NCBI GenBank assembly: GCA_013076295.1
Contig: RQOL01000532.1
Coordinates: forward strand, 992,001-1,056,000
Direction: 5' to 3'
DNA length: 64,000 nucleotides
DNA from: Sanderia malayensis
Taxonomy: Eukaryota > Cnidaria > Scyphozoa > Semaeostomeae > Pelagiidae
Every line of letters starts with the position of its first letter. The stretch's first letter is position 1. The notes under the pieces were generated by a model. It saw only the letters and a list, made by a program, of their open reading frames with translations. It ran no database searches and was not told the DNA's origin. Below, piece by piece: positions 10,701 to 21,300 of this stretch. The translations under genes and the position numbers were made by a program.

Positions 10701-12834
10701 CACAATGCAATTGGCCCCACACCCACAGGACCACCACCTGCAGCTGGTATGTAAAATTTGTTTCCATAAAATTAACCCTCTAATGAAAATTGTTATTATA
10801 TATTTATGTTTTTATTTGTTTTTAAAAGAGTAGCTGTATAATTCTTATAAGAGCTATAAGATTTTTAATTTTTTAACTTGTAGGAAGTGGCCAAACACAC
10901 AATGCAAATGGCGCCATGCCCACAGGACCACCACCTGCAGCTGGTATGTAAAATTTGTTTCCATAAAATTAACCCTCTAATGAATATTTTTATTATATAT
11001 TGTGCCGCCAAACAAACAGCCACACCCCAACCACCCCCACCTGGTATGTATGATTGGCCCACAAAACAACTAACCTTTTGAAATCAATTATTGCTGAAAT
11101 CACAAGATTAATCCACCATATCTATAAAATATGGATATTGATATATGGATATTGATATATGAGCAATCCATTTTTTTGCAAGCACTCATTTCAAAACATA
11201 TTGTTTTAATAATCAATTTCTAGATACTCTTGTCCTGATTATTGGTTTTAAATCACAGCAGTACCGTAAATCCTGGAATAAGCCCCTACCTTCGAATAAG
11301 CCCTCCCCTCGAATAAATCCCCATCCTGATAATCATTTTCAAGGATATTGAGCTAAAGTTTCGAGACATTGAGTTGTTTAGTGAATTTATTGCAAATAAC
11401 AGCAAGTTTAAACCAATAACTTCATTGATTAGCTGCATCGTATAGCTTTTATTTCGCTTATTATTGAACAACAATAATCAGGCTAAAATTTCGTTTTTGC
11501 AAATTAGGACTCGAGGATTTACGGTACTCATTTTGATAATGTTAATAGCTAGTTACGGTAATGCTTCGATTAAATGGGGGTTAAAAAAGGGGGCGTTTAT
11601 TAATAAATATCTAATGATGATCCCACTTAGCGTGAAACTTTGAGTAACAACTAAAAAGACATCTAAATACCTAGTTCAAAGTCATCATCAACATCGTCTT
11701 CCTCGATGATGTTAAAAGAAGGACCAGCTTCGTTTCTGTGTGTTTCATATACACGCCCCTCTACAAGGAGGCGTTTAATGGAGGGGGGCTTTTATTGAAA
11801 AAAATTCTAAAATAGGGGGCCCTTATTCGAGGGGGGCGTTTAAAAGAAGGGGAGCCTTAATCGAAGCATAACGGTATGTTCTTTTTTTATAGAACCGAGA
11901 CCCACTTGGAATACACTGAAAAACATGGAAAATATTTCTTGCATTGTTGGTTGCAATAGTAAGTTTTATTTTTTTGGCATCCTACGTTCGTTTTGCTTCA
12001 TTCATTCTTCTTTATAGCCAACTGTAGGGACAGCTGTATGCATTCACTATGAATTATCAAGCAAAATGGCATATAAAATATAAGAATGGACATTAATATT
12101 TGAGAACTTTTTCGCAGTAACAAAGCAGTCCTTACGTGAAAACGTGTCCAAACCGAGTCTATTTACGTTGCAGACTTTTTATAATTTCTACCAACTTGCA
12201 ATAAGGGAAGCATTATTATCCCTCGTCATTCTGTGAAATAGACAGATTCTTGCGATTGAAAAGTCATCCAGAATAATTTTCTTGGAAAACAATGGACTGC
12301 CTATGTAATTGTCACAACAAAGTTGGCACAACATGCCCCCTCCCCCTATTGTATTGTCTTGCGCAAAGAGCTCGTAACAACGATAGCCTCATTTTAGATT
12401 TTCACTTTGAGGCATCCATGTCCTTGTGAAAATGGTCCACTGATCATATTGTACCATATACAAGCTATCTCTAAAGCTAATCCAAATTTATCAAGTTCAT
12501 TATTTCATTTCTTCTTTTAATTACAGAGCCTTTGAATGGTAACTTATATTCTGGCAATGCGCAACTGGAAGCTTGCATTTCAGAGTTAAATTTTAACAGC
12601 GAAGATCTTAAAAAGATTTATAATTATTTTCGTGACCCTAAAGATCGCACCCCGTTCACCTCAATGTCTAGTTTATTGGATAAATTATCCACGCTAAGGC
12701 CAAAGGCTACAGTAGGCCAATTTGTATACGTAATGAAAGATTTGATGCGTAATGATGTTGTGATGAATATTCACGAGCAACTTCATCCTCAAACAAATAT
12801 CGTGAATAATCCATGGAGTGCCACTCCCGAATAA
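4790..12834 (+). CDS. TNF-receptor-superfamily-like death receptor with repeated cytoplasmic exons
   Basis: Hand-built model of 19 coding exons, 2130 bases, 709 residues: 4790-4864, 5335-5754, 6743-7226, 7351-7386, 8721-8777, eleven 60-base exons (8915, 9112, 9309, 9506, 9703, 9900, 10096, 10293, 10490, 10687, 10884), 11020-11043, 11893-11958, 12527-12834. All phases agree. Residues 1-25 are a signal peptide ending near CAAST. Residues 26-175 hold about three cysteine-rich domains with TNFR spacing (for example CQDCLVCP, PPCNSGN, CHKCMDGFF, CGPNCMEGYY). Residues 180-300 are a Ser/Thr/Pro stalk with a GPQKP repeat. A membrane segment lies near 303-325 and contains one Arg. The cytoplasmic side has the 20-residue exon repeat (339-585) and, at about 612-693, a death-domain-like fold (ATVGQFVYVM then RNDVVMNIHEQL). 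In the family, such receptors bind TNF-like ligands at the cell surface and recruit adaptors through the death domain. Which subfamily this belongs to, and whether it is apoptotic, is not decidable here. Confidence 0.75.
7065..7131 (+). repeat. 15-base coding tandem repeat in the receptor stalk
   Basis: GGCCCACAGAAACCT is repeated four times (one copy has ACACCT), encoding GPQKP units just outside the membrane segment. Such a proline-rich stalk repeat would space the ligand-binding domains from the membrane; its copy number is likely variable. Confidence 0.85.
8441..8553 (-). repeat. Repeat related to 14237-14340, coding-like on the minus strand
   Basis: This intronic stretch shares CCTTAGGTC, CTGTAAATAGG, TTTTTATCATTAT and AGTAAGG with 14237-14340 in the same orientation. 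On the minus strand both copies read as partly open text (here YSGLNLKLHMRVGPG, there KHDMNMGSGSDLRK), suggesting two decayed copies of one protein-coding repeat. The family was not identified. Confidence 0.5.
8721..11043 (+). repeat. Tandem array of phase-1 exons in the death receptor
   Basis: Thirteen small exons in a row. The first (8721-8777, 57 bases) is divergent and encodes ASDQAGRSYSLVPMNEQPA. The next eleven are 60 bases each on a 197-base period (once 196), each preceded by CTTGTAG and followed by GTATGT. Four encode GSVQAHNADGATPTGPPPAA (8915, 9112, 9309, 9506) and so does 9900. Variants are GSGQTHNANGAMPTGPPPAA (9703, 10884), a GNV start (10096), a PPPVA end (10293) and HNAIGATP or HNAIGPTP (10490, 10687). 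The last exon (11020-11043, 24 bases) encodes ATPQPPPP after a decayed unit. Every exon begins and ends in phase 1. Confidence 0.9.
11262..11526. mobile_element. MITE with TACCGTAAATCC ends
   Basis: Starts TACCGTAAATCCTGG and ends CTCGAGGATTTACGGTA, which are inverted repeats of about 15 bases. GAATAAGCCC words lie inside each end. It sits in the intron between the last repeat exon and the exon at 11893. It has no coding capacity. A half copy is at 677-779. Confidence 0.75.
11554..11876. mobile_element. MITE with TACGGTAATGCTTCGATTAA ends
   Basis: The 20-base left end pairs with the right end TTAATCGAAGCATAACGGTA at 18 of 20 positions. The interior carries GGGGGCGTTTATT and its complement-like CTTATTCGAGGGG. 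It lies 28 bases from the previous MITE, in the same intron. Confidence 0.8.
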
Positions 12835-15389
12835 GCCCGCACCCTTGAATGTGCTGTCAAGTAGGGCTTGATCGATTATTTACTGTAATCACTCTGGGCA
12901 ACAGTTAAAAAGACTGGAATATCTGCATGAATATCCTTCATTTCCAATCAAATTATTATTATTACCAGTCAATATGAAATTTAAGGAGGCATTCCAAGAG
13001 TATTTAGTATAATACATTTATTTTACTTTTTTACTTTTATATTTATGATTTGTCTATGAGGTTTTATATTTTTTTATACTTGTAATAATTAAAAACTTTT
13101 ATATTTGTATATTAGCAATGTGAATATTTCCAATGCCAATGTGCTTGATCACGACTCAAGATATTACTATATCATTGACGTCAAGGAAATAACTAGTATT
13201 TGCATTTTACTACCTTCAATTGTTTTGTACCTGAATATTTTCATTGGAATTCTATTGGATAAAATGACGTATACAATTCTCTACTGTGTTTACTTCATTG
13301 GAGTGCTGATAGGCCATTCTTTTTTCATCAAATGGGAGCAATATGCAGCTATTTCTCCAAATTTTGATCAAGCTTGAAGATATGATCGAAGAATTGGTTG
13401 CCGATTAATATCATTGCATGATTCATAAAAACTATTACTTCTATCTGATTGTCTACTCTAGATTTGCTCGCATTTTTCTTTTGTTTTTTCTTTCTCTTAT
13501 CTGCAACGTCTTCCTTTGCTTTCGCGTGTCTTTTTGCTGCAGATTCTATTTCTGGCACAAGTTTAATTAATTTTGTTGAAAAAAGAAAGATAAATTGTGC
13601 CTGTCATTTATTTTGACATTCTGATAATCTTTTCTGAAGAATTGTTTTTTGAAAGATTTTCTTTTTTTACTCAAACATTATGCATTATGCTTTATGTTCT
13701 TCAAGCTTAGAATTCTGTGATTCTTGTTTTCAATTTTTTTCAATTAAATGGCCCAATGTTTAATCGTCCACTTTCTCGTCAGATTTTTTGCTCCTGATTG
13801 TGCCCTTCCATCATCCTTTTCAGGTCTTCCATACTCTCATTTTGTTTCTTTTAGTAACAATTTCCTTTTCGTACTCGTCAATATATTCTTCGTTTTGGCT
13901 GCATCATATAACTTCTTTGAATTGTAATTCATTCTTTTTCTCTGCCGTTCTTTTTCATCGGTATATTGATTTTGTTTGTCTTTTCTGCTTTCCTGTTAGA
14001 CTGTTTAATTATGTTCTTCATCGAAGTCCTTTTGTCACTTTCCAAGAGGATACACTGCTTCTTCAATTTTTCTTGCTTCTTAATTTTAATTGCAACCAGT
14101 CTTTTTTATAGTTGATATTTTCTTGCGATTGAACTTCCTGCAGTATATTGCAATAAGACAGAATCATTGCTGTCTTAAAGTAGCTATAGTTGAATCCGCT
14201 TGCTCGAACAAGTTTTCGTTTTGTTGTAAAGATCTTCCTTAGGTCAGATCCAGACCCCATATTCATATCATGTTTCAAATATAATCTACTGTAAATAGGC
14301 TTTTTATCATTATCTTATGTATACTATTCGAGTAAGGTTGTAGTTGTCGTGAAATTTAATTGCTCCATTCATTCAACAATTTTGCTTCTCGTAATTAATA
14401 TCACTGTTTTACGTCACCTCGATTATAACACCCTGCATTCTTTCCAAGCATCACTTCGCCTAGCCCTTCCTGTTATTTGTTTTAAAGTACGTAAAGCCTG
14501 CACAATATTAATTTCAATGATTGTATATAAATGTATGTAATTCTCAGTTGAGTCAGTCAGTCTACATCAAATACAGAGCAAACACAACATCGTTCTCTCT
14601 CTGGCTCCGTGTTCTCTGCACGTTAAATCAAGAAGAAATGGCAAGGATGGTTCGGAGAGGTGGGTCACGTAGCTTGGTGGGAATACGGACCAAATTCCTT
14701 TATAGTCTCTCTGCTTCTGCCTTATATCAAATCAATTACAACACGTTTCCCTTGGACCAAAGACTTTTTCACAAAATAATTTACAAATTTTATTGACCTT
14801 TCATCAAATTAATATGTTATTAGTTGTTAGTAATTAATTGTTCCTGTAGAACATCTGTAAACGTAATTGTTTCTTAAAATTTTAGTTCACAAGAAGCTTT
14901 CATTCCTTCACCGTCACCAAAACGCGTCTTTATACATATTTTGCTTAGAATTTAAATAGAGTTGTTATTTGTGAGTTTATTTTACTTTCCTGACTCGAAT
15001 ATAACCAATTTAGCTAAAAAGTCGAACATTCGCTTACTCGAAAAAATTTCGATTTCCCTTCAGAGTTCGAGTAAGCGGATGTCAAATGTATTTCTCACTT
15101 CCTAAAAGTTTTACTTATTTGTTAGTAAACTGTTTAATTAAGACATGGTCGAAAGAAAGAACCGATGTTCCCAGCTTGTTTACTATTTTGTCCCTTGTCG
15201 TCCAATCATGCCACCATTTGGTTCCATCAATGGAAGAATTGAACAAGAGACCTGCTACTTAGCAACAGATCACAATAACTGACGCTTGCTCTTCTTCGCG
15301 TTGCTGTTGCTCTTTTTGATTTAATAAACATGGCCTGGGCCTGGCAACCTCTTAGGGATCGTACTTGAGCTGGATGGAATTTGCGGGTA
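12835..15389. other. Intergenic region between the death receptor and the CCDC162-like gene
   Basis: No gene supported. It holds AT-rich sequence, a hydrophobic open frame at 13105-13377 without splice support or homology, Lys-rich broken reading frames on the minus strand (about 13380-14060) and the relic repeat at 14063-14340. An in-frame TGA at 15366-15368 lies just before the ATG of the next gene, which limits how far that first exon can extend. Confidence 0.45.
14063..14340 (-). pseudogene. Unidentified protein-coding repeat relic
   Basis: Minus-strand text is open over about 70 codons and looks protein-like (GSGSDLRKIFTTKRKLVRA, then FKTAMILSYC). It continues upstream into the repeat shared with 8441-8553, but with in-frame stops. 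I do not recognise the family. Lys/Gln-rich broken frames continue downstream to about 13380. The two related copies in one window point to a decayed mobile or duplicated gene rather than a host gene. Confidence 0.35.
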
Positions 15390-18300
15390 ATGGATAAGAT
15401 ATACACACTTTCAAGCTCAAAAAAGGTGACGCAACTAGAAGCTGAACTTGAGAAAGAACTCAAGGAGCTTAAAAATGAAGTTGAGGACTCTACTTCATTG
15501 TATAGCAGCAGTGGAAAGGGTTTCAGGTTCGTTTGTTTATGTTTTGATTCATTTGACTTAATTAAGAACTTTGCGAAGATTACTTCCCGTCTGCGAGAAA
15601 TTATTTTATTTCTTTAATTATCAAATGTTCAACTATCTTCTTGGATACTTTTGTCAGACTGACTTGTAAATTTATGATTTCATGCACTAACCTTTATCAC
15701 ACCAATCAGAATCACACCCCATAGTCAACAGAATAAATTATATTTGTTCTATTGTCTATGGGGTGTTATACAGGGTTCTGCTCATTTGATCACCCTTACA
15801 AATACAAAATTTGCATGACAAACCAAGCTATGTTTAATTTCAGCTCAGTTGAGACCCCCAAAGACACCAGCTATTTTCGAAATGAAAGAAAATTGGCATT
15901 TGAAAGTGCTTTATCAGTAAGTTTGTTCAACCAAAATTCAATATCAGTTTATATTCATTATAATATTATGATTATAATGGCATTTAAAATTTCTTTGCCA
16001 AGGTAAGAGAAGCAGCACCACTCATTATCAAGTCAGACATAATGAAAGAAGAACTCTTGGCATCAACACTTGATGAATATACCAGTGAAAATATTGGCAT
16101 GATTCTTCACCAAGTAAGCTTATAGAATTGTTCACAACCAAGTTAACACAATAAGCCCTTAATAAGTCAACCAAGTTCAACTTAATGTCATGTGTACAGT
16201 GAAAATTTTACGGAATCTAACAAATACGTAATGGCCAATGCTAATTTTCCATGTTTTGCTTGTTGTACACACAATAGCTCGTTACCACTGCTGAGAAAAA
16301 GGGGTTAACAAGGTCACTGACCTAAGGGTCCATGGCTACAAGTGCCGATAGATATAAACTCAGTTTAAAAAAATAATTATTGACTAAATTTTAGCAGCCA
16401 AATGGCCACTAGAGTTATTTTATCAACCATTGTCAACTCATTGCCAAATTTTTCTCACATGCTCAACCTTGTCAGACTGGTTTCTTGAGTTGAGGCCAGA
16501 TCAAGAGTTGAAGTATTTTTGATTTGTTCAGCTTGCATTCAGCAAATTAAGAACAATGACTTGTATATATGTAAATCATTGCTTATATACTTATAATTTG
16601 CAATGTACTTATATATACTTTGTATTTACTCGATTAGGCACCTTGGGGCTTTTGTTAATTTTAGAACGGTTTTAGAGGCACTTATTTGAGGGAGGGTGCT
16701 TGCTGCAACTTCAAAGGATTGAAAAGACACATTTTTGTCTTTTCCATAGTTTTTAGCCAAATAAACAATATTGAACAGTCTTCAGGAAAAAGAGTAATTT
16801 CAACTTAGCAATTGAGAAGGAGTGCTTCTTCGAAGGGGGCGTTTACATATTTGAGTGAGGGTACTTAATCGAGGAAGTACGGTATATTTGCTTCATGTCT
16901 TGGCTTGATATGTATCTTTTTCGTCAACTACTTATTATTGCATATGCACTGTCTCTATTGTGTGTGTTTGCTTTAGTAGCTTCGTGTTTTCTTGTAGTTC
17001 TATTGTGACCAAGTGGAAAGCTTGGCCTATTGCAAACAGATGCACATGTTAAGATGGGCACGAATCTGCAAAGACAGCAAAACAACGGAAACACTTTACC
17101 CGAAGTATCAGGAAAGACTCAAGTAAATAATCCTTTGCTTATGCAACCCTTCTAATACAGCTGTCTTAGGCAATCTTTTGCAAATAGACTAGAAGTGCAT
17201 GCTTTGTAGAACCGGTATCTACACTACAGAGGCAGTGTTAATGTCTTGTATCTGTCATTTTGCTCGTAACTTACGGTAAATATTTAAAATGCAATTGATG
17301 TGGCAACATTTTTGTTTTATGCAGACACATCATGGAGGAATACCAAGATGCGATCAGCAGATCGAAGCGTCTGGCTGCGTGCAGAAATACCTCAGAACCA
17401 AGTGCATCGTTAAATGTTGTGACAAAAGAGGACATGGAGATATTTTCAAGATGGCTCATATGTCATCTTCATTCAGTCAAGCATATTCACTCGTTTTTAA
17501 AGGTAAGATCGCCACCTTCTCACCTGCCTCGTTTCTTCACACTCTACAGTTTCAAAATATGATAAGCATGGTAACGTCCCTTTTGATGCTATCATGTTTA
17601 TCACATCTGTGATAAACATGGTATACTATCTCCACACATGTTTATTACATGTCTGGAGCTCGTTAACCGAGGATGTATTATAAAGCGGGTTTTTTAATTT
17701 GTGATATGTGAAGGGGTCCCATATTGCGGGACAATCATGGGCTTGTCCCACAAGGGCTTGTGATAACATACAGATCGCACTGTATTTCTTTGAGATATCT
17801 ATTTAAAGCTTGAGCTTGACTCACAGAGTCTACAATCTACAAGATTAACTTCAAATAGGCGTAGCCCATGAGGAGATAACATTACTTTACTTGCTTTACT
17901 TATCACACATTATTCATTTAATCTTATTGAGATAGAGTTAAAAGACTTGTAATTAGGTGGTACATACATACATAGCTTCAGTTTTTGACGAAGTAGTTAA
18001 TCATGGGTCTAAAGCTGTATATAATATCAAAGAGAACTTGCAGTATATTGTGACACAGTTGAAACTCCAAACGACGAATAGCTATATTTTTTGAACTTCC
18101 ACATAAATGATACCTATGTACCACAGCTTTACTCTTCCGTACGGACAACTGTAAAGACGTGTTTTCGTTGTATTCCATTGATTTCAAATGCTTTGTTGGA
18201 GAACTGGCCATTCAAGCCAGCTGTTTACTTCACTGTGTAGATAGATGCTCAACTTAACAATGTTCCGTTTCGTTTGTTGCAGATTTTAGAATGGCTGCCA

Positions 18301-21300
18301 AGTTCGAATTTGTCCACCGTCTACCCCGATGCGAAATCTGAAGTAAAAATCAGCACCAAGACGCAGAATATAATGCGCAGAGTGTCACGTAAACTATCGA
18401 ACGTTGGCAAAGCGAGTATCCTATTGAAACAGATAAGGCCCTCTGCGGCTGAATTCACCATACCGTCTGCTCCAGAGCTTTCAAAAGGTCCGTCATCTCA
18501 CAAGTCAGTTGCCGCAAGTTTGAATGTCAACGCCATCGCAGCGGCCGCTGGCGGAGGGTTAGCCTCGAATGAGATCAATCTCTCACTACCGTACAACGAA
18601 ACTAACATGGACTCATACAAGACTATTCTCGATTTCATGTTGAACTGCTATGAAATTCCAGTGGTAAGTTAAACACGGGGGCCTCACTTAAGGGGGTGTG
18701 AGAAATGGGTTTATCATAGGGTAAAGCTTTCTTTTGTCGGGCAAATTTGTCCCTTTACCCCCTCCCCTAAGTCGTTGTATGAAATGGCGCCCCTGATTCT
18801 ACACAAATTAGTGCTTTGGTGTATGTGGTCATGTGGGTTTGGTTGCTGCGTTCTTTTATGTGTTAAAGAACGTCACCCAAGAAAACATGGCACATTAATT
18901 CAGGTTAAAGCAAAGTTTCGAGTTGTATAAAACAAACAAAATGGAAGGAAGCTGGGAACACCATTTACATAGCGCGGGTTTTCATTCAAATGTTACGTCG
19001 AATTGCCGATGTTTCATTCAATGCCATTCAGGCTCTACTGTATTGCATGCGAACGGTGGAAATTTGAGATGATTTTAGCGACCCGTTGTCTGATAGTATC
19101 GCTGTCTTCAAGTTGAATGTTGATCTACGACCACCAGGAACCGTTTTGTGGCTATGATATGTTGTAGATTCAACGGTTGATAATGTAGATTCAACGGTTA
19201 ATAATATTAGAAAGAGTTGACTTTATTGGAGTGATGTATTTTGTTTTTTAGCAATCATACGATGTACAGAACCGCTCAGATGAAATGGATATGCTTCATT
19301 TTGTTTTGAGAAAATTCAAAGATGCCCATTACAAGCAAGAACAGATGCGACAGTTTCCTGTCTACGACAGTACAAAGGTACATATACAATGCTACTACTG
19401 TTTATAATTATCCTGCTTATAGATTTTCCTGCAGCCAGTTGTGCACTTTTTGTCTCAATGTTTAAAATTGACGCTCCGGGCGCTTATTATATGACAAATA
19501 AGCACAATGAATGATGCACTTGTTTTGAAGGAAATGTTCAATAGAGTGTGGCATTGATTTGAGTTGTTAAAGCATTGGGTGCTCTTAATTATAGTCGTTT
19601 AAAATGCTATTTTTGTTCTAAATAGGATGGACTTGATTTGGAGGCTGGTGAAGACCACACTGTTACTACGTTCAAAAAGAAATGCAACTGGCTGGAATTT
19701 ATGCAACTAAGGTGCGAAATTACAATATATTTTCACTTGTGAACACGATGGTTAGACTACTGCTAGACAGATTTTTTTACTGTCAATTCTTTCCAAAACC
19801 GACACTCAGAGTTAGCAGTACTTTGCTACTGCTAACTAGAATTTTGCTACTTATGTGGCACGTTTTTTTCTAAGAAAAAGCTACAATGGGGGACAAAATG
19901 CATGGGACACTTTAAAATTACGAAAAAGACTATCAACCTGCAAACATCCTTTTTTTAGGATTTATCCAACCCCTGACTCCCCCTAAAGATGTTGTTCTCT
20001 CAAGCACACCCCTGTGATCATCTAACGAAAAGAATTCTGTCAATATTTGATAAGATTATCTCTAGAGACAAAATTGTTTGGGGGAAGAGGGGGATGAAGG
20101 ATAGCGTGCAAAACCTACGAAAGTCGTACGTGTCCAAGTACTCTTGTCCATTATTGCACGTATGGCATTAAATGGCAAATAGTTTAGAACCTTCTAAGAC
20201 CATTTTAACTCTTTGTGAATGTAACTCAAACGATTTTTCTTTTTTTCTTGAACAAACTTCTTCTTTTACAAATTAAGGTCAATTTTTTCGTCCATCTTAG
20301 AAAAAGTAATTACGTTAAAAATTATGGAAATTTTTTCCCTTAAAACCCAAAAAATTAAAAACGCTTAAGGCTTTTTAAAGTTTGATGTTCTTATAAAAAA
20401 CGCTAACTTCTCATATATTTCTACTTTTGTGCTCTTTCGGTGCCACTGGTGCCCAACTAGTTTTGATGTTTAGCTTCCTTTCTTGCTCTTCGGTTTTCTC
20501 TTTGATTGTTGTTGATTTTTGTTCATTAATATTTGTTTATTTATCTAACAATAATAATAATAATAATTTTGGAAAACACCGTTCGACAGTACTCAATACA
20601 CATATGTGTAGAGCGATATATAAATCTGCATGATGAGTGCATAAGCACGAAACCCAGAGTTGCAGGGAATTATGTGTCTTTTTTATTGAACATCACTCAA
20701 TTCTGTTTATTTATCTATTTATATTTGTTTGCATTTTTTGATAGGCCAAGGATAGAAAGTGTGAATCATAAGGCCATAACAGTTCTGAAACAGAAAAATC
20801 TGGTTGACGAGGTAACATCATTGCATAGTTGAAACAATTTCGAAAATTTCTTTCCATTCGAAATAGAACTGAATTAATGTATCCAGCAATAGAGTTCTTA
20901 TGTCATACTCATTTGTTTTTCTAGCTTATGAGAATTCAATCGCAGTTTTTACATGTTAGCGATAATCAGGTAATTTTTCTTAAATAACATTCTATATTCT
21001 TATTATTTCCTATTGATATTTTATGCGACCACAGTGGACCATTAACTGACACTTTATTACAACGGATAACTTTCTGCAATGGAACGTTAGCTTCATTAAA
21101 ATTGTCAAGTGTTTTACCTATGCAGCGATCAAAACAGACATTGAAACTGCCTTGTTGTGTGTCCGTTGTGTAGAGGATCTATTTTGCATTGTGACATGTA
21201 ACCTTTAATTTGCCAAAACCATTGCTGATGTTTATAGCCACCTTGATTTATCTTTGCAGAAAGTACTCAGTTGTTTACGAGAACATGCAAAGTGTTTGCA

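Noticed and set aside
8721..10943. Regular 197-base array considered as a CRISPR-like or satellite structure
   Set aside because: Repeat and spacer both recur, the genome is eukaryotic, and each unit contains a splice-bounded in-frame exon.
13105..13377. 90-codon hydrophobic open frame
   Set aside because: AT-rich, no splice partner or recognisable family; likely chance.
15227..15463. Minus-strand Ser-rich open frame
   Set aside because: It is antisense to the first exon of the CCDC162-like gene and has no features of its own.
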